DNA from: JBBEAM01 sp040882845
GTDB lineage: Bacteria > Pseudomonadota > Alphaproteobacteria > Kiloniellales > DSM-21159
DNA length: 64,000 nt
Direction of reading: 5' to 3'
NCBI GenBank assembly: GCA_040882845.1
Contig: JBBEAM010000009.1
Coordinates: 62,001 to 126,000, forward strand
Below, piece after piece: positions 8,901 to 17,544 of the stretch (positions within the stretch are counted from its first letter, which is position 1; every line of letters begins with the position of its first letter). Both the position numbers and the translations under genes were made by a program. Under the pieces are notes generated by a model. The model did no database searches. It saw only the letters and a program-made list of their open reading frames with translations, and was not told where the DNA came from.

Positions 8901-8925
8901 CGAGGGAGAGCGGCTGCGTGGTTGA
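5902..8925 (+). CDS. soxA: Sarcosine oxidase subunit alpha
   Basis: A 1007-residue alpha subunit with three parts. The N-terminal ~100 residues (FSFNGKALQGYQGDSLASALLANG, SFKYHRPRGIVTAG) form the small NoxA-like domain. A dinucleotide-binding disulfide-oxidoreductase-like domain follows (VLIVGAGPAGLAAALAAARSG from ~residue 172). The C-terminal ~400 residues form a GcvT-like folate-binding domain (GIMDASTLGKIDIQGPDA, SFTGEPGYEINVP). Alpha binds NAD and folate and accepts the C1 unit produced by beta. A lysine/proline-rich linker (GHKPKGRKKPAPK, ~residue 490) separates the halves. It overlaps soxG by eight bases, implying coupled translation. Confidence 0.92.
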   Translation: MAQEFRLAEGGLIDRGKPVSFSFNGKALQGYQGDSLASALLANGVHFVGRSFKYHRPRGIVTAGVEEPNAILQLGRDPRTDPNMRATQTELYPGLTAAPQNCWPSLEFDIGAVNSKLSRFFPAGFYYKTFMWPASFWMTYEKLIRKAAGLGRSPATRDPDRYDQTFAHCDVLIVGAGPAGLAAALAAARSGARVILAEQDCALGGSLLSEPEKSIGGKPALEWVAAAERELAEYPEVRVLKRTAASAYFDHNFVTLLEKVTDHLPESERPDRLPRQRLWEVRAGQVVMATGAIERPLVFRDNDRPGIMLASAAQSYLKRYAVKPGRTAVLFTANDGAYATAIALHKAGVKVAAVVDLRERPEGPLTDEAEMLGLNVIGNSAIVGTTGGKRVTGVQVAPLKIAGEVVTAAPYTIDCDLVLNSGGWSPSVHLFCQSKGTLKWDETHDCFVPGESMQKAQSVVGSANGAFDLKSCLAEGDKAGAEAAAAQGHKPKGRKKPAPKCDDTASFLPARFIYCVPSTQPLGQGGKHFIDQQNDVTAADIELALREGYRSIEHVKRYTTTGMGTDQGKTGNVNAIGIVAAHFGKTLPEVGVTTFRPPFSPTTFGAYAGRNVDELLDPVRTTPIHVWHERNGAAFEDVGQWKRAWYYPKDGEDLHAAVARECLAVRETLGIMDASTLGKIDIQGPDAAEFLNRIYTNAWSKLEAGRCRYGLMLGEDGMVSDDGVTACLGENHYLMHTTTGNAAPVLAHLEEWLQTEWPEMKVYLTSVTEQYATISIAGPNARNLLSEMTKIDLSSNNLPHMSMTEGEVAGIQARVFRVSFTGEPGYEINVPASYGLALWQELMTAGEKYGITPFGTETMHVLRAEKGFIIVGQETDGSVNPRDLGMDWIISKQKDFIGKRSLYRSDMEDPNRKQLVGILTEDPKEVLPEGAQLVERLKDQPPMEMVGHVSSSYWSPNCGHSIALALVKGGLGKQGQTIFAPLEGGKTVKCSIASPVFFDPEGERLRG

Positions 8926-9553
8926 GACCTACCTGAGACGGAGCCCGCTGGCCCACCTGGGCCTGGAGGGCCACGGCGCCGAAAAGCGCGCCAAGGAGGC
9001 CGGCGTCGCCCTGGGCGAGATCGCCTTTCGCGGCACGGTCAACCTGCGCCTCGATCCCAAGGACAGCGCTATCAAGAACGCCGCCGAGGGCGCCCTGCCC
9101 TGCAGCCTTCCTACTAAAGTCGGCGAGACGGCGAGCGGCGGCAGCGGCAAGGCGGGCAAGGTGACGGCGCTCTGCCTCGGCCCCGACGAGTGGTGGCTGA
9201 TCGCCGCCGACGGCCCGAAGCTGGCCGAGAAGCTGAAGAAGGCGCTGGCCAAGCACCATGCCGCGGTCACCGACATCGGCGAGAACTGGACCACCCTGCA
9301 GCTCTCCGGCCCGCGCGCCCGCGACCTGCTGGCCAAGGCCTGCCCCCTAGACCTGCACCCGAGCATCTTCCCCGTGGGGCACTGCGCCCAGTCGCTCGGC
9401 GCCAAGGCGGACATCACCCTGCTGCTGGTCGAGGACGGCAAGGTTGGCCCCACATTCGAGCTCTGGGTGCGGCGCTCCTTCGCCGCCTACCTCTGGGCCT
9501 GGCTGGAAGACGCCGCCCGGGAGTACGGCCTCACTATCGTCAAGTGCGGCTAG
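8918..9553 (+). CDS. soxG: Sarcosine oxidase subunit gamma
   Basis: A 211-residue gamma subunit with a GcvT-like fold (GEIAFRGTVNLRLDPKDSA, LCLGPDEWWLIA, CPLDLHPSIFPVGHCAQS, FELWVRRSFAAYLWAWLEDAAREYG). It has a structural role in the heterotetramer. Translation appears to start at GTG 8918 inside the end of soxA; no ATG fits the conserved N-terminus (VETYLRRSPLAHLGLEGHGA). It is the last gene of soxBDAG. No clear terminator follows; bases 9554-9809 contain no gene that I can support. Confidence 0.85.
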   Translation: MVETYLRRSPLAHLGLEGHGAEKRAKEAGVALGEIAFRGTVNLRLDPKDSAIKNAAEGALPCSLPTKVGETASGGSGKAGKVTALCLGPDEWWLIAADGPKLAEKLKKALAKHHAAVTDIGENWTTLQLSGPRARDLLAKACPLDLHPSIFPVGHCAQSLGAKADITLLLVEDGKVGPTFELWVRRSFAAYLWAWLEDAAREYGLTIVKCG

Positions 9554-9809
9554 CGGCAGCCTAAGTCTCCGCCTCCACACCTCTAGAACTTTTCCGGCCA
9601 GGGTTGTGGCCCTATCCCTTCGTGAGCTCCGACGCCATGGGATCTTTCGGGGGTGTCCCAGCAGGAAAAGCTTCTTTTCTACCTTGCGGAATTGGACCCG
9701 CCGGCGATCTGCCCTAACGTCGCCCGCTGCCCAGCCGGGCGGCGCAGGCGCGCAGTTCCTAAGAGTTGCGTTCGACCGTAGAAAAACAGCCCTAGGGGAC
9801 GTGGCGCAG

Positions 9810-11102
9810 ATGACCGACGACGAGAGCCGAAACTCCGCAGCCGCCTCGAAGAGCGACAGGCCCTACGGCCCTCTCGCCCTCTTCGTCTTCGTCTTCGCGC
9901 CCTTCGCGACCGGCTACTTCCTGTCTTTCCTCTATCGCTCGATCAACGCCCTTATCGCGCCAGACCTGGTGCTCGATCTCGGGGCGACCTCGTCCACCCT
10001 GGGCCTGCTCACCGCCGCGTTCTTCCTCGGCTTCGCCGCCATGCAGCTGCCCTTGGGCGTTATGCTGGACCGCTACGGGGCCGCGCGGGTGCAAAGCGTC
10101 CTGCTGCTTGTGGCCGCGGTGGGCGCTTTCCTGTTCGCCTTCGCCCCGAACGCAGCGGCCCTGATCTTGGCCCGCACCCTGATCGGTGTCGGCTGTGCCG
10201 GCGGATTGATGGCGGCTTTCAAGGCGATCATGCGCTGGTTCCCGCCGAATCGTCTCGCGCTGGTAAACGGCTGCTACATGGCCATCGGAGGTCTCGGCGC
10301 GATGGCCGCGACGAAACCGGCGGAATTGGCGCTGCAGCTGACGGACTGGCGCGGCCTTTTTCTGGGCCTGGCCGTGCTGACCCTGATTTCGGCGACCGCG
10401 ATCTTCCTGCTCGCGCCGCGCGGCGACGCCGCCGAGAACCCACCCGACCTGAAGGTCCAAACCCGGGAGATCTCGAAGATCTTCAAGGACAAGCTGTTCT
10501 GGCGGGTGGCGCCAGTGTCGATCTTCGGCATGGGCGGGTCGCAAGCGATTCAGACGCTTTGGGCGGGTCCCTGGCTGACGGATTCGGTCGCACTCGCCCG
10601 CGACGAGGTCGCGACGCGCTTGCTGGTGATGAACGCGGCGATGGCTATCGGATTCATCGCCACCGGATGGATTGCCGACACCATGCGGACGCGCGGCCTC
10701 TCCACCCTCCACGTACTGGCCGGGGGCACCTTGGTGTCTATGGTGGCGCTTCTGGCGATTGCCTTGCGGATCGATCCGGCGGGGTGGCTGCATTGGGCCG
10801 CCTTCGGGTTCACCTGCAATGTCGCTGCGATCGTCTATGCGATGCTGGCGCGCCACTTCGGAAGCGCCTTCGCGGGCCGCGGCAATACCGCGAACACGCT
10901 GCTGGTGTTCGCCGGCACCTTCCTCATTCAGTTCGCGATGGGCGTGATCATCGACCAATGGCCGCGCGACGCGGCGGGCGCCTACCCCACCGCCGCCTAC
11001 CAGACCGCCTTCGGCTTGGTCCTCGCCGGACTGCTGCTGTCGCTGTTCTGGATGTACCGGCCGGGCGCGGACAAGGACGAGGCGCTCGCCAAGGCGCTGT
11101 GA
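9810..11102 (+). CDS. MFS transporter, substrate unknown
   Basis: A 430-residue major facilitator protein with about 12 hydrophobic segments. An MFS loop 2-3 motif is visible (GVMLDRYGAARVQ), and GVGCAGGLMAAFKAIMRWFPPNR marks the transmembrane 4 region. I start at ATG 9810 because the conserved membrane domain begins shortly after (ALFVFVFAPFATGYF); the open frame extends upstream antisense to soxG without a family match. GGGGA lies about ten bases before the ATG. It sits between soxG and the dimethylglycine-dehydrogenase-like genes in the same direction, so transport of a methylated amine or related osmolyte is a reasonable inference, but nothing in the sequence fixes substrate or direction. 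Confidence 0.7.
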   Translation: MTDDESRNSAAASKSDRPYGPLALFVFVFAPFATGYFLSFLYRSINALIAPDLVLDLGATSSTLGLLTAAFFLGFAAMQLPLGVMLDRYGAARVQSVLLLVAAVGAFLFAFAPNAAALILARTLIGVGCAGGLMAAFKAIMRWFPPNRLALVNGCYMAIGGLGAMAATKPAELALQLTDWRGLFLGLAVLTLISATAIFLLAPRGDAAENPPDLKVQTREISKIFKDKLFWRVAPVSIFGMGGSQAIQTLWAGPWLTDSVALARDEVATRLLVMNAAMAIGFIATGWIADTMRTRGLSTLHVLAGGTLVSMVALLAIALRIDPAGWLHWAAFGFTCNVAAIVYAMLARHFGSAFAGRGNTANTLLVFAGTFLIQFAMGVIIDQWPRDAAGAYPTAAYQTAFGLVLAGLLLSLFWMYRPGADKDEALAKAL

Positions 11103-11309
11103 CGCGGCACGCCGCAACCGCCAGCATCAACTCCATCGCCATGACCCTAGTCAAGGGTGGCTAGTGCCGCGACAATCCGCAGCCGGGGCGATGTCGCAAT
11201 AACGAACGGCCCGGTCGCATTCTGTCTCGCGCCGCCGCGAGGCTTCGCTCAGGTTAGCTTCGCGATGACGCAGACTGACTGACAATCCTTCCAGCCCGAG
11301 AGGCAAGAC

Positions 11310-13877
11310 ATGGCGGAATTCCCCAAGAGCGCAAAGGTCGTGATCGTCGGCCAGGGCGGCATCGTCGGCGCCTCGGTCGCCCATCACCTGATCGAGGCCG
11401 GCTGGGACGACATCGTCGGCATCGACAAGTCGGGCATTCCCACGGACATCGGCTCGACGGCCCATGCCTCGGATTTCTGCTTCCTGACCTCCCACGACCA
11501 CATGTCGGTCTACACCACGGCCTACAGCGTCGACTTCTACGAAAAGCTCGGCCGCTACGCGCGGATCGGCGGCATCGAGGTCGCCCGCCACGACGACGAC
11601 GCGCGGATGGAAGAGCTGAAGCGCAAGGTCGGCTCCGGCAAGGCCTTCGGCAGCAACGTCTCCCTGATCACCCCCAGGCAGGTGAAGGAGCTAATGCCGC
11701 TGGTCGAGGAGGAGATGATCCAGGGCGCGATGTGGGACCCCGACGCTGGTCTCGTCATCCCGCGCTCCCAGACCGTGGCCGGCGAGCTGGTGCAGAAGGC
11801 CGAAGCCAGCGGCAAACTGCAGGCCTTCGCCAATACGCCCGCCACCGGCCTCGATATCCGGAACGGCCGGATCGTCGGCGTGGAGACGCCCCGCGGCACT
11901 ATCGAGACGTCCTATGTTGTGGTCTGCGCCGGGCTCTGGGGCCGGCTGATCGCAGAGATGGCCGGCGAGGAGCTGCCGATCATGCCGGTCGACCACCCGT
12001 TGCTGTTCTTCGGGCCCTACGACGTCTTCGCCGGCACGGGCAAGGAGATCGGCTATCCGCTGCTGCGCGATCAGGGCAACTCCGCCTATCTGCGCGACAC
12101 CGGCGACCCCAAGACCTCCGAGGGCGGCCAGATCGAGTGGGGCTACTACGAGACCAAGAACCCCCGCATGGTGCATCCGCGCGACCTGCTGGAAAAGGAG
12201 GAGGCTCGGCTGTCGCCCTCCCAGCGCGACCTGGATATGGAGCAGGTGATGGACGCGCTGGAGCGGGCCATGGAGCTGACCCCGATCCTGGGCGAGCTCG
12301 GCTGGCATGAGAAGCATTCCTTCAACGGCCTGCTGCAGGTGACCGCCGACGGCGGTCCCTCGATCGGCGAGTCCCCCGACGTCCGGGGCCTGTGGTACGG
12401 CGAGTCGGTCTGGGTTAAGGACGGCCCCGGGATCGGCAAGGTGCTGGCCGACTGGATGACCACCGGACGCACCGAGCTCGATCCCTTCGGCATCGATATC
12501 GCCCGCTACTACCCGATCCAGAAGACGCCGAGCTACATCGAGGACCGCTGCTACGAGACGGCCTTCAAGATCTACGATCCGCCGGTGCACAACCGCGAGC
12601 CCTACTCCAAGGGCCGCAAGCTGCGTTGCAGCCCCTTCTATGCCCGCGAGCAGGAGCTCGGCGGCTACTTCATGGAACTGGCCGGCTGGGAGCGGGCGCA
12701 CGGCTACGCCGCCAACGAGGAGAAGCTGCTGGCCAAGTACGGCGAGCGGATTCCCGAGCGGCAGAACGAGTGGGACGCCCGCCACTTCTGGCGCGTCTCC
12801 AATGCCGAGCATCTCGAGATTTCCGAGAACGTCGGCATGATCAACCTGTCGCACTTCGCGCTCTACGACATCTCGGGACCGGATGCCGAAGCCTTGATGG
12901 AGTACGTCTCGGTCGCCAAGGTCGGCGGCGACACCCCCATCGGCAAGGGCGTCTACACCAACTTCCTCGACGAGGTCGGTGGCATTCGCGCCGACGTCAC
13001 CATCCTCCGCCTGGCCGCCGACCGCTTCCGGCTGATGGACGGCGGCGATGCCGGCAACCGGGACTTCGTCTGGATGAAGCGCATGGCCGAGGACCGGCAC
13101 CTCAAGGTGCATATCGAGGACCGCACCGATCACTACGGCTGCCTCGGCGTCTGGGGCCCGAATGCGCGGACGACCCTGCAGGCGCTGGCAGACCGTCCCG
13201 AAGCCCTCGACCCGGAGAACTTCCCCTTCGCCGCGTCGCGCGACTTCACCCTGCGCGGCATCCCGGTGTCGGGCTTCCGCATCTCCTACGTCGGCGAGCA
13301 GGGCTGGGAACTGCACTTCCCCTTCAGCCACGGCCTGCCGCTCTGGGATCTGCTCTACGAGAACGGCGTGACCCCCATCGGTATCGAGACCTACGCCAAC
13401 AGCCGCCGGCTGGAGAAGAGTCTCAGGCTGCAGAACGCCGACCTGCTGACCGAGTACAACCTCTACGAAGCCGGGCTCTCCCGCGCCAAGGTCAAGGAAG
13501 CCGACTTCCACGGCAAGGCCGCTTACCTGGAGCAGCGCGCGCGGGAGCGCCAGCCGGCCTATCTCTGCACCATGACGATGCAGGACAACGTCGACGCCAA
13601 GGGCGTGGCCCGCTACCCGGTCGGCCAGTGGCCGATCCTCGACCCGGAAAGCGGCGAGGTGCTGATCGACGAACTCGGCCGCCTCTCCTACGCCACCTCC
13701 ATCGCCTACGGCCCGACCCTCGGGAAGAACATCGCTCTCGGCTATCTGCCCGCCAGCTACTGCGAGGAAGGCCGGACGCTGACCCTGGAATACTTCCACG
13801 AGCACTTCCCGCTGAAGGTCGAGGCGATCGGCTACAAGCCGCTCTACGACCCGAAGAACGAGCGGCCGAAGTCGTAA
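11310..13877 (+). CDS. FAD-dependent oxidoreductase/GcvT fusion, dimethylglycine dehydrogenase-like
   Basis: An 855-residue two-domain enzyme. Residues ~8-390 are a DAO-type FAD domain (VVIVGQGGIVGASVAHHLIEAGW); residues ~430-850 are a GcvT-like folate domain (GMINLSHFALYDISGPDAEA, GFRISYVGEQGWELHFP). This layout is shared by dimethylglycine and sarcosine dehydrogenases, which oxidise N-methyl groups and pass formaldehyde equivalents to tetrahydrofolate. The covalent-flavin histidine motif reads GSTAHASDF instead of GSTWHAAG, so His is kept but its neighbours differ. ATG 11310 is preceded by GAGAGG. With the downstream paralogue it could cover dimethylglycine; exact substrate is uncertain. 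The 207-base gap upstream probably holds its promoter. Confidence 0.75.
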   Translation: MAEFPKSAKVVIVGQGGIVGASVAHHLIEAGWDDIVGIDKSGIPTDIGSTAHASDFCFLTSHDHMSVYTTAYSVDFYEKLGRYARIGGIEVARHDDDARMEELKRKVGSGKAFGSNVSLITPRQVKELMPLVEEEMIQGAMWDPDAGLVIPRSQTVAGELVQKAEASGKLQAFANTPATGLDIRNGRIVGVETPRGTIETSYVVVCAGLWGRLIAEMAGEELPIMPVDHPLLFFGPYDVFAGTGKEIGYPLLRDQGNSAYLRDTGDPKTSEGGQIEWGYYETKNPRMVHPRDLLEKEEARLSPSQRDLDMEQVMDALERAMELTPILGELGWHEKHSFNGLLQVTADGGPSIGESPDVRGLWYGESVWVKDGPGIGKVLADWMTTGRTELDPFGIDIARYYPIQKTPSYIEDRCYETAFKIYDPPVHNREPYSKGRKLRCSPFYAREQELGGYFMELAGWERAHGYAANEEKLLAKYGERIPERQNEWDARHFWRVSNAEHLEISENVGMINLSHFALYDISGPDAEALMEYVSVAKVGGDTPIGKGVYTNFLDEVGGIRADVTILRLAADRFRLMDGGDAGNRDFVWMKRMAEDRHLKVHIEDRTDHYGCLGVWGPNARTTLQALADRPEALDPENFPFAASRDFTLRGIPVSGFRISYVGEQGWELHFPFSHGLPLWDLLYENGVTPIGIETYANSRRLEKSLRLQNADLLTEYNLYEAGLSRAKVKEADFHGKAAYLEQRARERQPAYLCTMTMQDNVDAKGVARYPVGQWPILDPESGEVLIDELGRLSYATSIAYGPTLGKNIALGYLPASYCEEGRTLTLEYFHEHFPLKVEAIGYKPLYDPKNERPKS

Positions 13878-14007
13878 CGATAGAGCTGCGACTGGTCTAG
13901 GGACGACCTCGGACGGCGATTCCGTGCAAGACGCGCGGAGGACTTGCGGCAGACTGCGGCTGGACGGCAAGCTCCGTCCGAGTCCCGTTTGCCTCTAGGG
14001 GGCCGTG

Positions 14008-16422
14008 ATGAAATCTCATGTCCGTGTGGCCGTGATCGGCGGCGGCGTCGTCGGCTGCAGCGTGCTCTACCACCTCGCCAAGCAGGGCTGGAGCGACCTC
14101 GTGCTGCTGGAGCGCGACGAACTGACCTGCGGCTCGACCTGGCATGCCGCCGGCGGCATGCACACCCTGAACAGCGATCCTAACGTCGCCAAGCTGCAGG
14201 AATACACCATCCAGCTCTACAAGGAGATCGAGGAGATCTCCGGCCAGTCCTGCGGCGCCCACATCACCGGCGGGCTGATGCTGGCCGGCACGCCGGAGCG
14301 CATGGATTTCATCCGCTCGGCCCACGCCAAGGGCAAGAACCTCGGCATGCAGACCGAATTGGTCTCGATCGAGGAGGCGGCGAGGCTGTTTCCGCTGATG
14401 GAGCCGAAGCACTTTCTCGGCGCCCTTTACGATCCCATGGAGGGCCACGTCGATCCCTCCGGCGTCACCAACGCCTACGCCAAGGCGGCGCGGATCAAGG
14501 GCGCGGAGATCCACCGCAAGACCCGGGTGATCGAACTCAACCCGACCCCCGAAGGGCACTGGCAGGTGGTCACCGATCAGGGGACCCTCACCGCCGAGAT
14601 CGTGGTCAACGCCGGCGGCCTCTGGGCCCGCGAGGTCGGCCGCATGGTCGGGCTAGAACTGCCGATCCTCGCCATGCAGCACCAGTACATCATCACCGAG
14701 GAAATGCCCGAGGTGACGGCCCTGGACGAGGAGCTGATGCACGTCATCGACTTCGAGGCCGAGATCTACATGCGCCAGGAGCGTGGCGGCATGCTGATGG
14801 GCACCTACGAGCGCCAGGGCGTGCCCTGGTCGGAGCGGACCACGCCCTGGGACTTCGGCCACGAGCTGCTGCCGCCGGACCTCGACCGCATCGCCGACAG
14901 CCTCGCCGTCGGCTTCCAGCACTTTCCGGCCTTCGAGCGCGCCGGGATCAAGAACGTGATCAACGGCCCCTTCACCTTCGCCCCCGACGGCAACCCGCTG
15001 ATCGGCCCGGTGCGCGGCCTGCCCAACTTCTATCTCGCCTGTGGCGTGATGGCGGGCTTCAGCCAGGGCGGCGGCGTCGGCCTGGCGCTGTCGAACTGGA
15101 TCGTCGAGGGCGATCCCGGCATGGACATCTGGGCGATGGACGCGGCGCGCTACGGCGACTGGGCGACGCTCGCCTACACCAACGCCAAGGTGCGCGAGAA
15201 CTACTCCCGCCGCTTCCGCATCTCCTTCCCCAACGAGGAACTCCCCGCCGGGCGGCCGCTGCGCAGCACACCGATCTACGACCGCCTGAAGGCCAGGAAT
15301 GCCGTCTTCGGCGCCGCCTACGGCCTGGAGCATGCCTTGTGGTTCGCGCCCGAAGGGATGCAACCGGTCGAGGAGGTGACCTACTACCGCTCCAACGCCC
15401 ACGACCCGGTCGGCCGGGAATGCCGGGCGGTGCGCGAGGCAGTCGGCCTCTTGGAGATTTCCAACTTCGCCAAGTACGAGGTGACCGGCCCGGAGGCGGA
15501 GTCCTGGCTGAGCCATCTGCTTGCCAACCGCACGCCACGCACCGGTAAACTGATCTTGAGCCCGATGCTCAATCCGCACGGCCGGCTGATCGGCGATTTC
15601 ACCCTGGGTAAGCTGGAGGACGAGCGCTTCTACATCTTCGGCTCCGGCATCGCCGAGGAATACCATCTGCGCTGGTTCGAGAGCCAGTTGCCGGACAAGG
15701 GCGTCTCCCTCCGCTCCCTGCGCAGGGAGCTCGTCGGCCTGCAGATCGCCGGGCCCCAGGCGCGGGAACTGCTGTCCCGGGTCACGGCCGTGGACGTCGC
15801 CAACGCGGCCCTGCCCTTTATGGCCTTCCGCCGGATCGACATCGGCATGGTTCCGGCGCTGCTCGGACGGGTCTCCTTCACCGGCGAGCTCGGCTACGAA
15901 CTTTGGGTCGCGCCGGAGTACCAGATCGCGCTCTACGATCTGCTGGTCGAGGCCGGAGAAGATCTGGGCCTGACCCACTTCGGCGGCCGCGCGCTCAACT
16001 CTCTGCGTCTGGAAAAAGCCTTCGGTTCCTGGACCCGGGAGTACACCCCGGACTACGACCCGGTCGGCGCCGGCCTGGGCCGTTTCACCGATTTCCGCAA
16101 GAACGCCTTCATCGGCCGCGAGGCCGCGCTCAAGGCCCGCGACGACGGCCCGGCACAGCAGTTCTGCGCCTTCACCGTCGAGGCCGGGGACGCCGACGCG
16201 GTCTCCGACGAGCCGATCTTCCGCGGCGAGGACTGGGTCGGCTTCGTCACCTCCGGCGGCTATGGACACACCGTCGGGCAGTCCCTGGCACTGGGCTACG
16301 TCACCCACGGCGCTGCCGAGCCCGGCCCCGGCTACAGCATCGAAATCCTCGGTCAGCGGCGCCCGGCGACCCTGCTCGCGGAAGCACCCCTTGACCCCCA
16401 GGGTGCGCGGTTGCGGAGCTGA
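14008..16422 (+). CDS. Dimethylglycine/sarcosine dehydrogenase-like FAD/GcvT fusion
   Basis: An 804-residue enzyme with the same FAD-DAO plus GcvT architecture as the preceding gene but clearly divergent. The dinucleotide motif VAVIGGGVVGCSVLYHLAKQGW is followed by CGSTWHAAGGMHTLN, the canonical covalent-FAD histidine segment. The C-terminal half carries VGLLEISNFAKYEVTGPEAE and SFTGELGYELWV. ATG 14008 follows AGGGGG at a good distance; GTG 14005 is a weaker alternative. Placement just upstream of a betaine-homocysteine methyltransferase-like gene supports dimethylglycine oxidation to sarcosine. Two such fusions in tandem suggest divided substrates, or one acting on another N-methyl compound. 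Confidence 0.8.
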   Translation: MKSHVRVAVIGGGVVGCSVLYHLAKQGWSDLVLLERDELTCGSTWHAAGGMHTLNSDPNVAKLQEYTIQLYKEIEEISGQSCGAHITGGLMLAGTPERMDFIRSAHAKGKNLGMQTELVSIEEAARLFPLMEPKHFLGALYDPMEGHVDPSGVTNAYAKAARIKGAEIHRKTRVIELNPTPEGHWQVVTDQGTLTAEIVVNAGGLWAREVGRMVGLELPILAMQHQYIITEEMPEVTALDEELMHVIDFEAEIYMRQERGGMLMGTYERQGVPWSERTTPWDFGHELLPPDLDRIADSLAVGFQHFPAFERAGIKNVINGPFTFAPDGNPLIGPVRGLPNFYLACGVMAGFSQGGGVGLALSNWIVEGDPGMDIWAMDAARYGDWATLAYTNAKVRENYSRRFRISFPNEELPAGRPLRSTPIYDRLKARNAVFGAAYGLEHALWFAPEGMQPVEEVTYYRSNAHDPVGRECRAVREAVGLLEISNFAKYEVTGPEAESWLSHLLANRTPRTGKLILSPMLNPHGRLIGDFTLGKLEDERFYIFGSGIAEEYHLRWFESQLPDKGVSLRSLRRELVGLQIAGPQARELLSRVTAVDVANAALPFMAFRRIDIGMVPALLGRVSFTGELGYELWVAPEYQIALYDLLVEAGEDLGLTHFGGRALNSLRLEKAFGSWTREYTPDYDPVGAGLGRFTDFRKNAFIGREAALKARDDGPAQQFCAFTVEAGDADAVSDEPIFRGEDWVGFVTSGGYGHTVGQSLALGYVTHGAAEPGPGYSIEILGQRRPATLLAEAPLDPQGARLRS

Positions 16423-16499
16423 TACTATTCCGCTAGCGGCAGCGCAGGCAGCGTGATACGCAATTGCGGAATCCGGCTCCCAACCACGCGAACAAAGCG

Positions 16500-17534
16500 A
16501 TGACCGCCGAAGCCAACCGCCTGAAAAAGCTGCTATCCGAACGCCCCTGGCTGCTCGCCGACGGGGCCACGGGCACCAACTTCTTCGCCATGGGACTGGA
16601 GCACGGCGACGCGCCGGAGCTGTGGAACCTGGAGCAGCCGGAAAAGGTGCGGCAGCACTACCGCTCCTTCATCGAGGCCGGTTCGGACATCGTGCTGACC
16701 AACACCTTCGGCGGCACGGCCAATCGCTTGCGCCTGCATCGGGCCGAAGACCGCGTCCGGGAGATCAACGCCACGGCGGCGCAGCTGCTCAACGCCGAGA
16801 TCGAAGCCAGCGGCCGCGAGGTTGTCTGCGCCGGTTCGGTCGGCCCGACCGGCGATCTGATGGAACCCCTGGGCCCGCTCACCTTCGACGAGGCCGTCGC
16901 CGCCTTCAAGGCGCAGTGCGAAGGTCTCAGGGAAGGCGGCGCGGACGTCGCCTGGATCGAGACCATGTCGAGCCCGGACGAACTCAAGGCGGCAATCCAG
17001 GGCGCGCAGCAGGCCGGGCTGGAGGTGGTCTGCACCTTCTCCTTCGATACCAATGGCCGCACCATGATGGGCGTCACTCCCGAAGGTCTGGTCGATCTGG
17101 TGCATGAAGCGATCCCGCATCCGCTTGCCTACGGCGGCAACTGCGGCGTCGGCGCCGCCGAGCTGCTGGCTGCGCTGGTCAAGATCGGCAAGGCGGCGGG
17201 CGACGGCGATGTCGTCGTCGCCAAGGCGAACTGCGGCATCCCCGAGTATCACGGCGGCAAGATCGTCTACAGCGGTACCGAGGAGCTGATGGCCCGCTAC
17301 GCCGCCATGGCGCGCGATGCCGGGGCGCGGATCGTCGGCGGCTGCTGCGGCACCACGCCGGCCCACGTGCGCGCCATGCGCGCGGCGCTGGAAGCGCACG
17401 AGCCCGGCGCAGCGCCGAGCATCGAGACCATCGTCGCCGAACTCGGCCCGATCTCCTACGGCGCGGAAGGCAAGGAAGTGGTACGTAGCGGCGAGGGCCG
17501 CCGCGGCGAGCGCCGGCGCCGGCGCGAAGCCTAA
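16500..17534 (+). CDS. Betaine-homocysteine S-methyltransferase family enzyme
   Basis: A 344-residue homocysteine S-methyltransferase domain protein. The N-terminus LLADGATGTNFFAMGLEHGDAPELWN and the zinc-thiolate ligands in GGNCGVGA (~residue 215) and GGCCGTTPAH (~residues 281-282) are complete. Enzymes of this fold in alphaproteobacterial betaine clusters move a methyl group from glycine betaine to homocysteine, giving methionine and dimethylglycine. I start at ATG 16500 rather than 16464 because family similarity begins just after it. It ends with an Arg-rich tail (RRGERRRRREA) unlike the rest. It supplies the missing step between betaine and the dimethylglycine dehydrogenases upstream. 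It is convergent with the next gene with only 10 bases between stops. Confidence 0.8.
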   Translation: MTAEANRLKKLLSERPWLLADGATGTNFFAMGLEHGDAPELWNLEQPEKVRQHYRSFIEAGSDIVLTNTFGGTANRLRLHRAEDRVREINATAAQLLNAEIEASGREVVCAGSVGPTGDLMEPLGPLTFDEAVAAFKAQCEGLREGGADVAWIETMSSPDELKAAIQGAQQAGLEVVCTFSFDTNGRTMMGVTPEGLVDLVHEAIPHPLAYGGNCGVGAAELLAALVKIGKAAGDGDVVVAKANCGIPEYHGGKIVYSGTEELMARYAAMARDAGARIVGGCCGTTPAHVRAMRAALEAHEPGAAPSIETIVAELGPISYGAEGKEVVRSGEGRRGERRRRREA

Positions 17535-17544
17535 GCGCGGGAAG

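Noticed and set aside
4337..9553. Interpreting soxBDAG as N-methylglutamate dehydrogenase (mgdABCD) because an mgs-like operon is in the same window
   Set aside because: The two loci are 52 kb apart, and this one is linked to a GbdR-type regulator and dimethylglycine dehydrogenases, which favours sarcosine oxidase; the alternative is not excluded by sequence alone.
11691..13970. 759-residue minus-strand frame opposite the FAD/GcvT fusion
   Set aside because: Same shadow-frame composition and no recognisable domain; the plus-strand gene has full domain support.
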